This document shows, piece after piece, positions 32,883-41,247 of a DNA stretch of 64,000 nucleotides (position 1 is its first letter; every line of letters begins with the position of its first letter). The stretch covers positions 248,001 through 312,000 of the forward strand of contig NZ_KB895412.1 of NCBI RefSeq assembly GCF_000374845.1, written 5' to 3'. Position numbers and translations under genes: made by a program. The notes beneath the pieces are model-generated. The model had not been told where the DNA came from. It searched no databases and saw only the letters and a program-made list of their open reading frames with translations. Source of the DNA: Paenibacillus terrigena DSM 21567 (lineage in GTDB: Bacteria; Bacillota; Bacilli; Paenibacillales; Paenibacillaceae).

Positions 32883-34256
32883 ATGAAAACATCACTTGCA
32901 AACATCATGAAATTTACGGCGATTTGCGCCATGGTCACATCGATTGGTCTTACTTCCGCGTTCGGTTCGGCATCCGCAGCTCCAGCCGCGAAGCCGCTGC
33001 CTGTGAAGGCGAATACCATTCAGACGATTGAATTTAAGACGGATGACAAGTTCGAAGACCTGAAATTCCTCAAGAAAGCGATTGGCGATAAACGAATCGT
33101 CATGCTTGGCGAGAGCTCGCACGGTGCGGCGGAGTTCAATAAATCAAAAGCGAGAATGGTGCAATTTTTACATAAAGAAATGGGCTTTAACGTCCTTGCC
33201 TTCGAATCGGGACTCGGGGACGCGAGCGGTACATATGCAGGGATCTCGAAGCTGACAGCCGAAGAAACACTGCGCAAATCGATCTATCCGGTATGGCATG
33301 CGAAGGAATTGGTACCGATGTACGATTATATCAAGCAGCAATCGACGACGAAGCAGCCTCTGATCCTGACGGGATTCGACATGCAGCCGAATGGCGCTTT
33401 CGGCCGGTTCATGGAAACATGGTTCGCACCAATCGACAAAGCATTCGCGGAAGAAGCGAAGACGCTTGAGAACAAGCTAACCGATATCTATTTCAACATG
33501 GATTGGGATCAAAAGGATTGGGATAAAGACTACGCGTATGTGCTGGATGGCTATACGAAAATCCAGAAGTTTATAGCGGCGCACGAAGCTGAACTGCAGA
33601 AGGATTTCCCGAATGACAAGACGATTCTGCCGATTATGAAACGTGTCATCTCGGATCGCATCTATATGATTCAGAATGTACTTAAGGCTCAAGTGGCTTT
33701 TAACAATCTAACGATAGAGAATTATGTGGTCTCGACGAGCCTGCGCGAGAATGTCGCTTACCTGCGTGATGAGATGATGGCGAATACATTGACATGGCTG
33801 GTGGACAATGTCTATAAGGATCAGAAAGTCATCGTATGGGGCCATAACTATCATCTTCGGAAGAACAATTCCGTGATGGCTTCGCCGGTTCAGCTTCACC
33901 TGTACGAAGGCGGTTCGGTGCCGAACATGGGAGAACTGATGCCGTCACGCTTGAAACAGCAATCGTACACGATCGGTCTATTCATGTACGGAGGGGCAAC
34001 AGGAGCGAATGATGGGTCAGCGATGCCAGTGAACGCGAAGATGGGTCCGAATAGCTTGGAGACGATCTTGAAAGGCGCGGGTAAACCGTACGCATTCTTC
34101 GATCTAACTTCGACAGACAACAAGGAATGGAAGAATAGTATGCATACAGGCCTGTATTGGGGCATGATCGAAGAGCCGTTCGTGCCGAGCGAGCAGTATG
34201 ATGGGATTTTATTCATCGAGAAGACGACACCATCTGTCTATTTACCGAAGAAATAA
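32883..34256 (+). CDS. Secreted erythromycin esterase-family protein
   Basis: A 457-residue protein with a signal peptide (MKTSLANIMKFTAICAMVTSIGLTSAFGSASA, cleavage after ASA) and an erythromycin-esterase/succinoglycan-like hydrolase domain. The family's GESSHGAAEFNKSKARMVQFLHKEMGFNVLAFESG (about residues 78-112) holds the conserved glutamates and histidine, with VIWGHNYHLRKN further on. Ere enzymes are cytosolic and open macrolide rings; this exported member may act on another ester outside the cell. It sits last in the GntR-ABC operon, so it is probably made together with the exporter. Confidence 0.9.
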   Translation: MKTSLANIMKFTAICAMVTSIGLTSAFGSASAAPAAKPLPVKANTIQTIEFKTDDKFEDLKFLKKAIGDKRIVMLGESSHGAAEFNKSKARMVQFLHKEMGFNVLAFESGLGDASGTYAGISKLTAEETLRKSIYPVWHAKELVPMYDYIKQQSTTKQPLILTGFDMQPNGAFGRFMETWFAPIDKAFAEEAKTLENKLTDIYFNMDWDQKDWDKDYAYVLDGYTKIQKFIAAHEAELQKDFPNDKTILPIMKRVISDRIYMIQNVLKAQVAFNNLTIENYVVSTSLRENVAYLRDEMMANTLTWLVDNVYKDQKVIVWGHNYHLRKNNSVMASPVQLHLYEGGSVPNMGELMPSRLKQQSYTIGLFMYGGATGANDGSAMPVNAKMGPNSLETILKGAGKPYAFFDLTSTDNKEWKNSMHTGLYWGMIEEPFVPSEQYDGILFIEKTTPSVYLPKK

Positions 34257-34263
34257 TACAAGG

Positions 34264-34296
34264 AGCCCCGCTTCGTCTCGAAGTCGGGGCTTTCAT
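34264..34296. terminator. Terminator of the GntR-ABC-esterase operon
   Basis: AGCCCCG (34264-34270) pairs with CGGGGCT (34285-34291), with an inner CTTCG/CGAAG step, then TTTC. It may act for the convergent SRPBCC gene as well. Confidence 0.75.
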
Positions 34297-34316
34297 ATGT
34301 CATGTTGCGCGATGTT

Positions 34317-34793
34317 CTACTTCAGCGCATCCATCGCTTCTTTATATTGTTCATACAACGGCTTCCACACTTTCTCACGCGACCCGAAGTCTCGTCCATC
34401 GAGCAGCGATGCAATGACGTCGAGGCAGACATGCCAACCAGCAAGGTCTCTTGGCGTATGCGGCGTGATCCGATGGATCGTCTCCTTCATCACGAGCAGG
34501 CAGCCTTCCTGCGCTGGATGTAATTCGAACCGAACGACATCTTCCCCCCACGTAAACGCGAGTACGGCATTATGCTCGTAAGAGGTAATCGTCATCTCCT
34601 CGAATGTACCATTCTGCATGTCGAATAGAATTCGCCCGCCTTCGCGAAGGGATTCTACGCGCAGCTCCGAGAACCATTGCTGCAGCTTCTCGTTGTCGGT
34701 CAGGTAAGCCCATACTTCCTTGATGGGGTGCTTCAATATGCGGCGGAATTCTGCAATGCAACCTTCTCCATTTGGCGCTATGTTCGCTAGCAT
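34317..34793 (-). CDS. SRPBCC/AHSA1-like protein
   Basis: A 158-residue START-like fold: EFRRILKHPIKEVWAYLTDNEKLQQWFSELRVESLREGGRILFDMQNGTFEEMTITSYEHNAVLAFTWGEDVVRFELHPAQEGCLLVMKETI fits the AHSA1 pattern (P-x-E-VW, L-x2-W, a GG turn, L-x-F-x-W). Small-molecule binding is likely but the ligand is unknown. It lies 80 bp downstream of the histidyl-tRNA synthetase on the same strand; cotranscription is possible. Confidence 0.85.
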   Translation of the reverse strand: MLANIAPNGEGCIAEFRRILKHPIKEVWAYLTDNEKLQQWFSELRVESLREGGRILFDMQNGTFEEMTITSYEHNAVLAFTWGEDVVRFELHPAQEGCLLVMKETIHRITPHTPRDLAGWHVCLDVIASLLDGRDFGSREKVWKPLYEQYKEAMDALK

Positions 34794-34873
34794 GTCTCAT
34801 TCCTCCTTCATTCGATTCCTAAGACTGATTGTATACTACGGCAAGGCGATCATGCCATACAGAAAAGACGCGA

Positions 34874-36157
34874 TTATAGGCTATGTTCGATGCAGTAGAG
34901 AGCTTCTTCCGCCGTGACCACGGATTCGGTCATCTCGTTCATGTCTTTTAGGCGCACTTTCCCGGCGCGCGCTTCATCTTCACCGATCAGGATGACGTAT
35001 CGAATACCTTGCGATGAGGCCGACGCTAGAGATTTCTTCAATTTGCGCTTCGAGAAATCCGTCCGTGTACGAACGCCGTTCGCTCGAAGGTCGGCCGCGA
35101 TGCCTAGTGCTTCGGGGGCTGTGTCTCCAATGGGGATGACGAGGACGGAGGCAACCGGCACGAGGTTCGCACGGTTCTTAAGCATCTCCATAATGGATTC
35201 CATCCCAAACGAAAGCCCAACCGTGGGATAATCGATGTCATTTCGACCAATGAGCTGCCCGATGATCGCATCATATCGGCCCCCAGCACCTAAGCTGGAG
35301 CCATAGGACAGGGAAGCATCGAAGATTTCATAGACGGTGCCGGTGTAGAATGACAACCCTCGCGACAGGAACGGGTCGAATGGGCATGCTTGTGATAATC
35401 CGAGCGATTGGATCAGGGCTTGCAGAGCGCGAACCTCCACAGCCCCAGGGCGTTCTTCAAGTCCCTCGTACTTCGAACATACGTCCACAAAGGTCCAGTC
35501 CTTTTTCGCAGCGAATTCAAGGATTGCATCTGTAACCTGCTTGCTTAGTCCCTTGGTGTTCAACTCTTCTTGAATTCCCGTCGGTCCGATTTTCTCGATT
35601 TTATCGAGCGTCAGCATAACCGAGAGCATCTCCTGGGAGGGCACGCCCATGGATTCCAATAGTTCCCCAAGAAAACGGCGATTATTCCATTTCACCGTAA
35701 CCGGGATTTCTAATCTGCGAAATGCTTCAATCGCAAGCTGCATCAGCTCTGCTTCCGCTTCGGGCCCCTGTATGCCTACTACATCCACGTCACACTGTTG
35801 AAACTCACGCAGTCGACCGCGTTTCACCGGGCCATCGCGGAATACTTTGCCCATTTCATATCGTTTGATCGGCAAGCTAAACCCTGGATTCATGGCGATC
35901 AGCTTCGCAAAAGGAATCGTTAAATCATATCGAAGTCCAAGCTGCCGCTTCCCTTGGTCCGTGAGTTGATACATTTCCTTGATGATCTCATCCCCACCTG
36001 CATATTTCGATGTCAGCAGCTCCAGCTCATTCAGAATGGTCGTATTCGTGCCTTCAAAATCATACAATTCAAAGACGTCCTGAAGTGTGGCTTGAATGTT
36101 ATGCCGAAGTGCTTGCTCTTGTCCCCAGAAATCATAGGTTCCTTTTACATTTTGCAT
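34874..36157 (-). CDS. hisS: Histidyl-tRNA synthetase, archaeal/eukaryotic-like paralogue
   Basis: A 427-residue class II synthetase charging tRNA-His. Motif 2 region reads RYEMGKVFRDGPVKRGRLREFQQCDVDVVG; the histidine-binding motifs are RGLSFYTGTVYEIF and GAGGRYDAIIG; a C-terminal anticodon domain follows (VASVLVIPIGDTAPEALGIAADLRANGVRT). The earlier segment is LRYDLTIPFAK, as in eukaryotic and archaeal HisRS, in place of bacterial LRPEGT. This suggests a second HisRS beside the usual one. ATG 36157 has GAGGG nine bases before it; ATG 36166 is too close. Expression is controlled by a His attenuator. Confidence 0.92.
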   Translation of the reverse strand: MQNVKGTYDFWGQEQALRHNIQATLQDVFELYDFEGTNTTILNELELLTSKYAGGDEIIKEMYQLTDQGKRQLGLRYDLTIPFAKLIAMNPGFSLPIKRYEMGKVFRDGPVKRGRLREFQQCDVDVVGIQGPEAEAELMQLAIEAFRRLEIPVTVKWNNRRFLGELLESMGVPSQEMLSVMLTLDKIEKIGPTGIQEELNTKGLSKQVTDAILEFAAKKDWTFVDVCSKYEGLEERPGAVEVRALQALIQSLGLSQACPFDPFLSRGLSFYTGTVYEIFDASLSYGSSLGAGGRYDAIIGQLIGRNDIDYPTVGLSFGMESIMEMLKNRANLVPVASVLVIPIGDTAPEALGIAADLRANGVRTRTDFSKRKLKKSLASASSQGIRYVILIGEDEARAGKVRLKDMNEMTESVVTAEEALYCIEHSL

Positions 36158-36189
36158 GGCCGTCATCCCTCTCTTTTTGTAGGTAAAAC

Positions 36190-36222
36190 AAAAAACGCGC
36201 CGGACCCATAGGTCCTGCGCGC
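36190..36222 (-). terminator. Attenuator terminator before hisS
   Basis: On the minus strand CGCGC-A-GGACC, loop TATG, GGTCC-G-GCGCG, then TTTTTT at 36195-36190. It lies before, not after, a gene. Its 5' arm can pair alternatively with an upstream segment. Confidence 0.88.
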
Positions 36223-36296
36223 CTCAATATGCCGCAGGTGGGCCAACGCGAGAAGCGTTAGCCCACCCTGAATTTCGATCAGGTGGTGCTAACGCT
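36211..36296 (-). promoter_or_regulatory. Mutually exclusive hairpins of the histidine attenuator
   Basis: Reading 5' to 3' on the minus strand, five segments can pair in two ways. Segment 1 (36296-36279) pairs with segment 2 (36271-36254): nine pairs AGCGTTAGC/GCTAACGCT plus CCACC/GGTGG. Alternatively, segment 2 (36267-36255) pairs with segment 3 (36249-36237) over 13 pairs with one G-U. The end of segment 3, CCTGCG (36238-36233), can pair with CGCAGG (36219-36214), the left arm of the terminator. A ribosome at the leader stop would cover segment 1 and favour 2:3 plus the terminator. A ribosome stalled at the His codons would leave 1:2 and the antiterminator (inference). Confidence 0.85.
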
Positions 36297-36339
36297 GTTT
36301 GTAATGATGAAGTTGATTATTCCATTGGATCGTATCCAT
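36289..36339 (-). CDS. 16-residue histidine leader peptide
   Basis: Reads MDTIQWNNQLHHYKQR with stop TAG at 36289-36291, and has a textbook ribosome site (AAGGAG, nine bases before the ATG). Two adjacent His codons (36304-36309) lie 12 bases before the stop, just ahead of the attenuator's first stem. It is not long enough to appear as a normal gene. Its position between a sigma-A promoter and a terminator in front of hisS makes it a regulatory peptide. Confidence 0.88.
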   Translation of the reverse strand: MDTIQWNNQLHHYKQR

Positions 36340-36373
36340 TGTGATGATCTCCTTCAGAACGTGATTTAGAACG

Positions 36374-36402
36374 ATTATAGAGGATTCGCTGCGGACATTC
36401 AA
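36374..36402 (-). promoter_or_regulatory. Sigma-A promoter of the hisS leader
   Basis: On the minus strand TTGAAT (36402-36397), exactly 17 bp, TATAAT (36379-36374). Transcription should start near 36367, giving a leader of about 200 bases, too short for a standard T-box. Confidence 0.85.
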
Positions 36403-36435
36403 GGGCTGTTTTCATCGAACCGGTTCCCTCTATAC

Positions 36436-36475
36436 ACAAAAAAGAGGAGAACACACTTCACGTGCGTTCTCCTCT
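36436..36475 (-). terminator. Terminator of the chemotaxis receptor gene
   Basis: AGAGGAGAAC (36475-36466) pairs with GTTCTCCTCT (36452-36443) on the minus strand, followed by TTTTTTGTG. It isolates the hisS leader from the upstream gene. Confidence 0.88.
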
Positions 36476-36481
36476 GAACGG

Positions 36482-38242
36482 TTACTCGTTCAGCTTAAAC
36501 TTCTTCACTTCCTGATCGAGCTCAATGACCATATCGCGCAGAGTAGAAGCGGAGCTTGAGATCTCTTGCATCATGGCCATCTGTTCCTCGGAAGAAGCTG
36601 CTACGCTCTGTGAGTTCTGCGAAGCATTCTGGCCGATTCGAGCAAGCTCATCGAGGGATGCGGCAACCTGCTCACTGCTTGCTGACATTTGTTCTGCGGC
36701 TGCGGAGACTTCATGCACCTGCTCATTGACGCTCTGTAGTGCACCGACGATACCGCCAAAGGTCTCGCCTGCGGTATGCACCGCGCGTGCCCCATGCTCG
36801 ACTTGATCCATGCTGGTGTTCATCGCAGTCGATGCCTGATGAATGTTCGCTGCAATATCGTTTAATAATTCCGAGATCTGCTGTGAAGAGTTATGCGATA
36901 AATCCGCAAGCTTACGAACCTCTAACGCGACGACAGCGAATCCTTTGCCGTGTTCCCCGACTCTCGCCGCCTCAATGGAAGCGTTCAGCGCTAAGAGGTT
37001 GGTCTGTCCCGCAATGTTCGTAATGGTGGATAGTATATGTTCAATCTCTTGGGATTGTTGTTGTAAAGTAGCCAGAATTCCCACTGTATTCGAGACGGAT
37101 TGATGAATTTCTTGCATGTCATGAACGGATTGGCGGATGATCACATTCCCATGCTCCGCATTTCCGCTAACTTCGCGTGCATAATCGGACAACCGTGAAG
37201 AGGACTCTGCGATCCGCTGAATGCCCGTTGCCATTTCCTCCATCGCAATCTGGCTCTCCATTGCAGATTGCCTCTGTGTCTCAGATCCTGATGCAACCTC
37301 TTGGATAGAGCCGGCAATCTCTTCGGTCGCTCTGGAGGTCTGTTCTGCACTCATGGTTAGCACCTTGGACGAAGAGGTAACATGGTCCGCCGTGGTCTGT
37401 ACATTCTGAATAAGCTGACGGATATTGTGAATCATCGCATTGAAGTTGGTCGATAGAATTCCGACTTCGTCTTGGTTATGGACCGGAATAGTAACCGTAA
37501 GGTCCCCCTCTGCGACGCGCATACTGAGCTCGGACAACTTCCGAATAGGACGCAGCGTGATACGTACCAAGAAAATGACTAAGACGATGAACGAGAATAC
37601 GACGGAAAGCGCAATCGAGACCGTCTTGATGAGCATGGCGCTCTGTTGTTCTTTCAGGAGAGAGTATTTAATGTCGATGCCGAATATGGCAAGCTTTTTT
37701 CCATCCTTATCGGTAATGGGGCTGATGATACTAATCCATTCGCCAAAGTTATCTTTGTATACCTCGGACATGGCGTAGCCGTCTTGCTCCATCTGATCAA
37801 ACGCTTTGGCAAATGCCCCTGTGGCTTCATAAGGGTCTCCTGGTTTGGTGACCTTATCGTACATCGCTTGGTTAGCAAGGAGGATGGTAGCCTTCTTGTT
37901 ATCCCCGTTGGAGGCAACTTCAGGCAAGTATATATAGCTGTTCGAAATGATTTCATTCTGATTCATGCTGTTGAGCTGCCGCTGGAGACTTTGGATCCCC
38001 GGATCTTGCGTGAATTCGTTCGTGCCAACTAATTTTTTTGCTTTCTCAATCTCCCTAGTATTCTGAGCAATCACATTTTGCAGCGTCCATCCCATGTTGA
38101 GAATTTCGTCCGTCTGCTGACTGCGTAATTGCAACCATGACGTGATCGTAAGAATACTCTCGAGCAGGAAGAATAACACAGCAAGAATAACACTAGATTT
38201 GAAAATTAAACTTTTTCTGTTGACCCAACTTTTCTTTTTCAC
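36482..38242 (-). CDS. Methyl-accepting chemotaxis protein with Cache-type sensor
   Basis: A 586-residue transmembrane chemoreceptor. TM1 lies at about residues 13-35, an extracellular single-Cache-like domain at 36-210 ([57 protein letters not shown]), TM2 at about 215-237, HAMP after it, then the signalling domain with the conserved tip [38 protein letters not shown] 38242 follows a GGGGGG stretch; TTG 38275 is a weaker alternative. Ligand unknown. It stands alone, with no che genes nearby. Confidence 0.93.
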   Translation of the reverse strand: MKKKSWVNRKSLIFKSSVILAVLFFLLESILTITSWLQLRSQQTDEILNMGWTLQNVIAQNTREIEKAKKLVGTNEFTQDPGIQSLQRQLNSMNQNEIISNSYIYLPEVASNGDNKKATILLANQAMYDKVTKPGDPYEATGAFAKAFDQMEQDGYAMSEVYKDNFGEWISIISPITDKDGKKLAIFGIDIKYSLLKEQQSAMLIKTVSIALSVVFSFIVLVIFLVRITLRPIRKLSELSMRVAEGDLTVTIPVHNQDEVGILSTNFNAMIHNIRQLIQNVQTTADHVTSSSKVLTMSAEQTSRATEEIAGSIQEVASGSETQRQSAMESQIAMEEMATGIQRIAESSSRLSDYAREVSGNAEHGNVIIRQSVHDMQEIHQSVSNTVGILATLQQQSQEIEHILSTITNIAGQTNLLALNASIEAARVGEHGKGFAVVALEVRKLADLSHNSSQQISELLNDIAANIHQASTAMNTSMDQVEHGARAVHTAGETFGGIVGALQSVNEQVHEVSAAAEQMSASSEQVAASLDELARIGQNASQNSQSVAASSEEQMAMMQEISSSASTLRDMVIELDQEVKKFKLNE

Positions 38243-38436
38243 GATAAGCCCCCCAATACATTCTAAGAAGTGCAAGACATCATTTCAGGTGAAGCTAAAT
38301 AAATATTTGTGATTGTGATTATTTATTTATCGTCATTATTCACATCGAAGTTTAAGGATTTTATGTAAAAATCATATGCAAATGGAGAGGTGGATCAACA
38401 AAATGGAAGGCGTGGGAATTAATGATATTCAGCACG

Positions 38437-38464
38437 AAAAAACAGGACGATACCGTCCTGTTTT
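38437..38464. terminator. Terminator of the GNAT gene
   Basis: CAGGACG (38443-38449), loop ATAC, CGTCCTG (38454-38460), flanked by AAAAAA and TTTT, so it works on the minus strand after the acetyltransferase. Confidence 0.75.
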
Positions 38465-38487
38465 CTGCATGATTCCCGAGGTTTCGG

Positions 38488-39072
38488 TTATGAAGTGGTG
38501 TGAGTCAAATACCGTGCACGATACTCGTGCTCCAGCATGCTCATCAAGATCGCATCGTGATACTCGTGATTGTAGAATAGGGCGTCTCGCTGAATGCCTT
38601 CCTGCTGAAACCCTAATTTCCGATATACATGCTGCGCCCGCTCATTATAAGCGTAGACGTTCAGTTCGATTCGGTGTAAATTCCGAATGCCGAAGCCGTA
38701 ATCGAGGAGCAGCAGGATCGCTTCGGATCCATAGCCTCGTCCTTGATGACGCGCTGCACTGATCGCTATCCGTAGACCGGCGCTGCGATTGGTATCGGAG
38801 ATGTCCTGCAGCGCAATATCGCCGATAATCTCGTCCGTTGCAGCATCCGCGATGAGTAGGAGAATGCTGGATGAATTCTGCGATTTGCTATCGATGTAAC
38901 GCTCGATCTGTTCTCTCGTGAAATGATGCTGCGTTCCGGTTAGACGAAGCATGTCCGTATCGTGCAGCAGTTGATAATAAGCTTCCGTATCCGCGCTGTT
39001 CACCGGGCGTAAATAGATCTTCGTGCCTTCCAGGAATCGTACAGGACGATCCGCTTTGGCGTTATGACTCAT
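38488..39072 (-). CDS. GNAT-family N-acetyltransferase (RimJ/RimL-like)
   Basis: A 194-residue acetyltransferase: VRFLEGTKIYLRPVNSADTEAYYQLLHDTDMLRLTGTQHHFTREQIERYI, then the acetyl-CoA loop AARHQGRGYGSEAILLLLDYGFGIRNLHRIELNVYAYNERAQHVYRKLGFQQEGIQRDALFYN. This is the Acetyltransf_3 type, modifying amino groups of proteins, amino acids or drugs. ATG 39072 follows AGGAGG; the longer frame to 39276 would run across the divergent promoter. Its position opposite a MocR regulator suggests control by it. Confidence 0.92.
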   Translation of the reverse strand: MSHNAKADRPVRFLEGTKIYLRPVNSADTEAYYQLLHDTDMLRLTGTQHHFTREQIERYIDSKSQNSSSILLLIADAATDEIIGDIALQDISDTNRSAGLRIAISAARHQGRGYGSEAILLLLDYGFGIRNLHRIELNVYAYNERAQHVYRKLGFQQEGIQRDALFYNHEYHDAILMSMLEHEYRARYLTHTTS

Positions 39073-39129
39073 GAGATGCCTCCTAACTTGATCGTGATTG
39101 ATCATATTGTGATGTACATACCGTATCGC

Positions 39130-39159
39130 AAATCTGTATACTTGAGAATATACAGATTT
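39130..39159. promoter_or_regulatory. Candidate MocR operator palindrome
   Basis: AAATCTGTATA (39130-39140) and TATACAGATTT (39149-39159) are perfect 11-bp arms separated by eight bases. It lies midway between the GNAT and MocR starts. The AT-rich centre is consistent with MocR binding of repeated half-sites. Confidence 0.6.
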
Positions 39160-39191
39160 GAATAATTCTAAAGGACAGGTAGGGGTGCAAG

Positions 39192-40643
39192 ATGCGTAAG
39201 GTCTTAATGTCGAAGCTGGACCCCGATGCGAAAGCTCCCCAGTATGCGCAATTATATGAGCAGGTGAAGACGGCAATTACCGAAGGAGAGCTGACAGAGC
39301 ACATGCGGATGCCTTCGATTCGCTCCTTAGCCGGGACGCTCGGTGTTAGTGCGACAACGGTTGAATTGGCTTACAGTCAGCTTGTCGCTGAAGGTTTCTT
39401 AGATAGCCAGCCTAAGCGAGGGTATTATGTTCAGAAGCTCCCGGATCCTTACCGGCAAGCTGGAGGTAATGAGTCAAGGCGAGCGTTATCCGTTGTATCG
39501 TCTATTCCCCGAACTGTGCCGGCGAGAGATAATCGAGAATACCAGTATGACTTTCATCTATCGAAGAATGATCACACGATATTTCCCTTTGAATTATGGC
39601 GCCGGCTATCGAATCAAGTGCTCCGGCAGAGCAATCAGGACCTGCTGTTCTATGGTGATCCGCAAGGCGAATACGGACTTCGCGTGCAGATCAGTAATTA
39701 TCTTCGTCAATTCCGCGGGTGTGAATGCTCACCGGAGCAGGTGGTTATTGGTTCAAGCCAGCATCATCTGTTATCGTTGATGTGCCATCTCTTGAAGGGG
39801 CGGTTACAGCATATCGGGGTTGAGAATCCGGGCTATCTGCTGCATGCGGAGACATTTAGACAGCAAGGGCTGCAGGTGTGTCCGATCCCACTTCAAGATA
39901 ACGGCATGCAGGTGGAAGAAGTCTATGCACGACAAGTTCAGGCGGTCTGTGTATCACCTTCCCATCAATATCCGAGAGGGATCGTGATGCCGATCGCGAA
40001 GCGGCTTCAGTTGCTCGAATGGGCAGAACATGTACAGGGATATATTATTGAAGATGACTATGATGGAGAATTCCGGTATCATGGTCGCGTGATTCCATCC
40101 TTACAGGGCTTACAGGGCGGGAATCGTGTGATCTATTTGGGTGGATTCTCGCAGGTGCTGGCTCCGGCATTTTGCATCCATTACATGGTACTTCCCCCTG
40201 ACTTGATCGCAGTCTATCAACAGGTTGAGTATAAGATGCTGCTTGAGCAATCGGCTTCTCGCATTCATCAATGCACCTTACAAGCGTTTATGGAGCGAGG
40301 GCATCTGGAGAAGCATATCCGCAAAATGCGCAAACGATATGGGCAGAAGCATGATCTCCTCATCCAATCGATCCAAGAGGTGTTTGGGGAGAGGGCGATC
40401 ATGATCGGGAAGGATGCGGGCTTCCACATTCTGCTGCGTATCGATCATCCGCTAACGGAGCATGAGCTAGTCTTGAGCGCCAGAGAAGCAGGGGTTCGTG
40501 TCGCTTCGGCTGCCCATACCTGGATAGAATCGTCGTCATATTCCTATCGAGAGTTTTTCATTGGTTTCGCTGGGATTGAGCTGGAACGGATCGAACCCGG
40601 GATCAAGCGGTTATATGACGTATGGTTCCAAGAACAAGGTTAA
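39192..40643 (+). CDS. MocR/PdxR-family regulator (GntR HTH fused to aminotransferase domain)
   Basis: A 483-residue protein. The N-terminal GntR winged helix spans residues 14-78 (PQYAQLYEQVKTAITEGELTEHMRMPSIRSLAGTLGVSATTVELAYSQLVAEGFLDSQPKRGYYVQ). From about residue 115 there is a fold-type I aminotransferase domain (GDPQGEYGLRVQISNYLRQFRGCECSPEQVVIGSSQHHLLSLM, ENPGYLLHAETFRQQGL, SPSHQYPRGIVMP, IEDDYDGEFRYHG). At the expected lysine position the sequence reads YLGGFSQVLAPAF, where SKxLxP is usual, so the PLP-binding lysine appears to be replaced by glutamine. That is a notable change for the family. Divergent from a GNAT gene. Confidence 0.92.
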   Translation: MRKVLMSKLDPDAKAPQYAQLYEQVKTAITEGELTEHMRMPSIRSLAGTLGVSATTVELAYSQLVAEGFLDSQPKRGYYVQKLPDPYRQAGGNESRRALSVVSSIPRTVPARDNREYQYDFHLSKNDHTIFPFELWRRLSNQVLRQSNQDLLFYGDPQGEYGLRVQISNYLRQFRGCECSPEQVVIGSSQHHLLSLMCHLLKGRLQHIGVENPGYLLHAETFRQQGLQVCPIPLQDNGMQVEEVYARQVQAVCVSPSHQYPRGIVMPIAKRLQLLEWAEHVQGYIIEDDYDGEFRYHGRVIPSLQGLQGGNRVIYLGGFSQVLAPAFCIHYMVLPPDLIAVYQQVEYKMLLEQSASRIHQCTLQAFMERGHLEKHIRKMRKRYGQKHDLLIQSIQEVFGERAIMIGKDAGFHILLRIDHPLTEHELVLSAREAGVRVASAAHTWIESSSYSYREFFIGFAGIELERIEPGIKRLYDVWFQEQG

Positions 40644-40734
40644 GAGCAGATCCAACAGAAAGTTTCATTTCAATTTCGCATATTTCACACATATAAGGTA
40701 GAATTGTAATCATAATGCATTAGGAGTTGTTGAG

Positions 40735-41214
40735 ATGGCGAAAGAAGAAGTGATTTTGACCCCCGAGGGTTTAGAACAATTACAAGCCGAATTGGATGAT
40801 CTTAAATATGTGAAGCGTAAAGAGCTCGCGGCTCGGATTAAACTCGCGATCAGTTATGGGGATTTGAAGGAAAACAGTGAATATCACTCCGCCAAAAACG
40901 ATCAGGCGTTCATGGAAACGCGAATCTTGGTCCTCGAAGGCAAATTGAAGCGGGCACGTGTGGTGGATTCGAGCAACCTGGATCATTCCCAGGTGAATAT
41001 CGGTTCGACGGTTGTTCTTCATGACCGTGAGTTCGCAGAGCAAGTGGAATATAAGATTGTCGGTGCTGAAGAAGCAGATGTTCTTGATAATAAGATTTCC
41101 TACGAAAGTCCGTTAGGGAAGGCGCTTCTCGGGACGAAGGTGGGCGATGTCGTTAAGGTTGAGGCGCCGATGGGTGTCATCAGCTATGAAGTGCTTGAGA
41201 TTAAAAGGGTCTAA
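40735..41214 (+). CDS. greA: Transcription elongation factor GreA
   Basis: A 159-residue RNA polymerase secondary-channel factor that rescues backtracked complexes. N-terminal coiled coil: LTPEGLEQLQAELDDLKYVKRKELAARIKLAISYGDLKENSEYHSAKNDQAFMETRILVLEGKLKRARVV. The tip acids D and E are present in GDLKENSEY. The C-terminal FKBP-like domain ends SPLGKALLGTKVGDVVKVEAPMGVISYEVLEI. Its length is standard. A rlmN-like gene follows 33 bp downstream. Confidence 0.96.
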   Translation: MAKEEVILTPEGLEQLQAELDDLKYVKRKELAARIKLAISYGDLKENSEYHSAKNDQAFMETRILVLEGKLKRARVVDSSNLDHSQVNIGSTVVLHDREFAEQVEYKIVGAEEADVLDNKISYESPLGKALLGTKVGDVVKVEAPMGVISYEVLEIKRV

Positions 41215-41247
41215 TGGTGGACCCCTAGATAGGAAAGAGGATAAGGC

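Noticed and set aside
36166-36370. T-box riboswitch before hisS
   Set aside because: The leader of about 200 bases lacks room for stem I and the T-box core AGGGTGGNACCGCG. AGGGTGGGCTAACGC is only a partial look-alike inside a hairpin better explained by attenuation.
39073-39276. N-terminal extension of the GNAT frame over the MocR start
   Set aside because: It crosses the divergent promoter and palindrome and has no acetyltransferase similarity. ATG 39072 follows AGGAGG.
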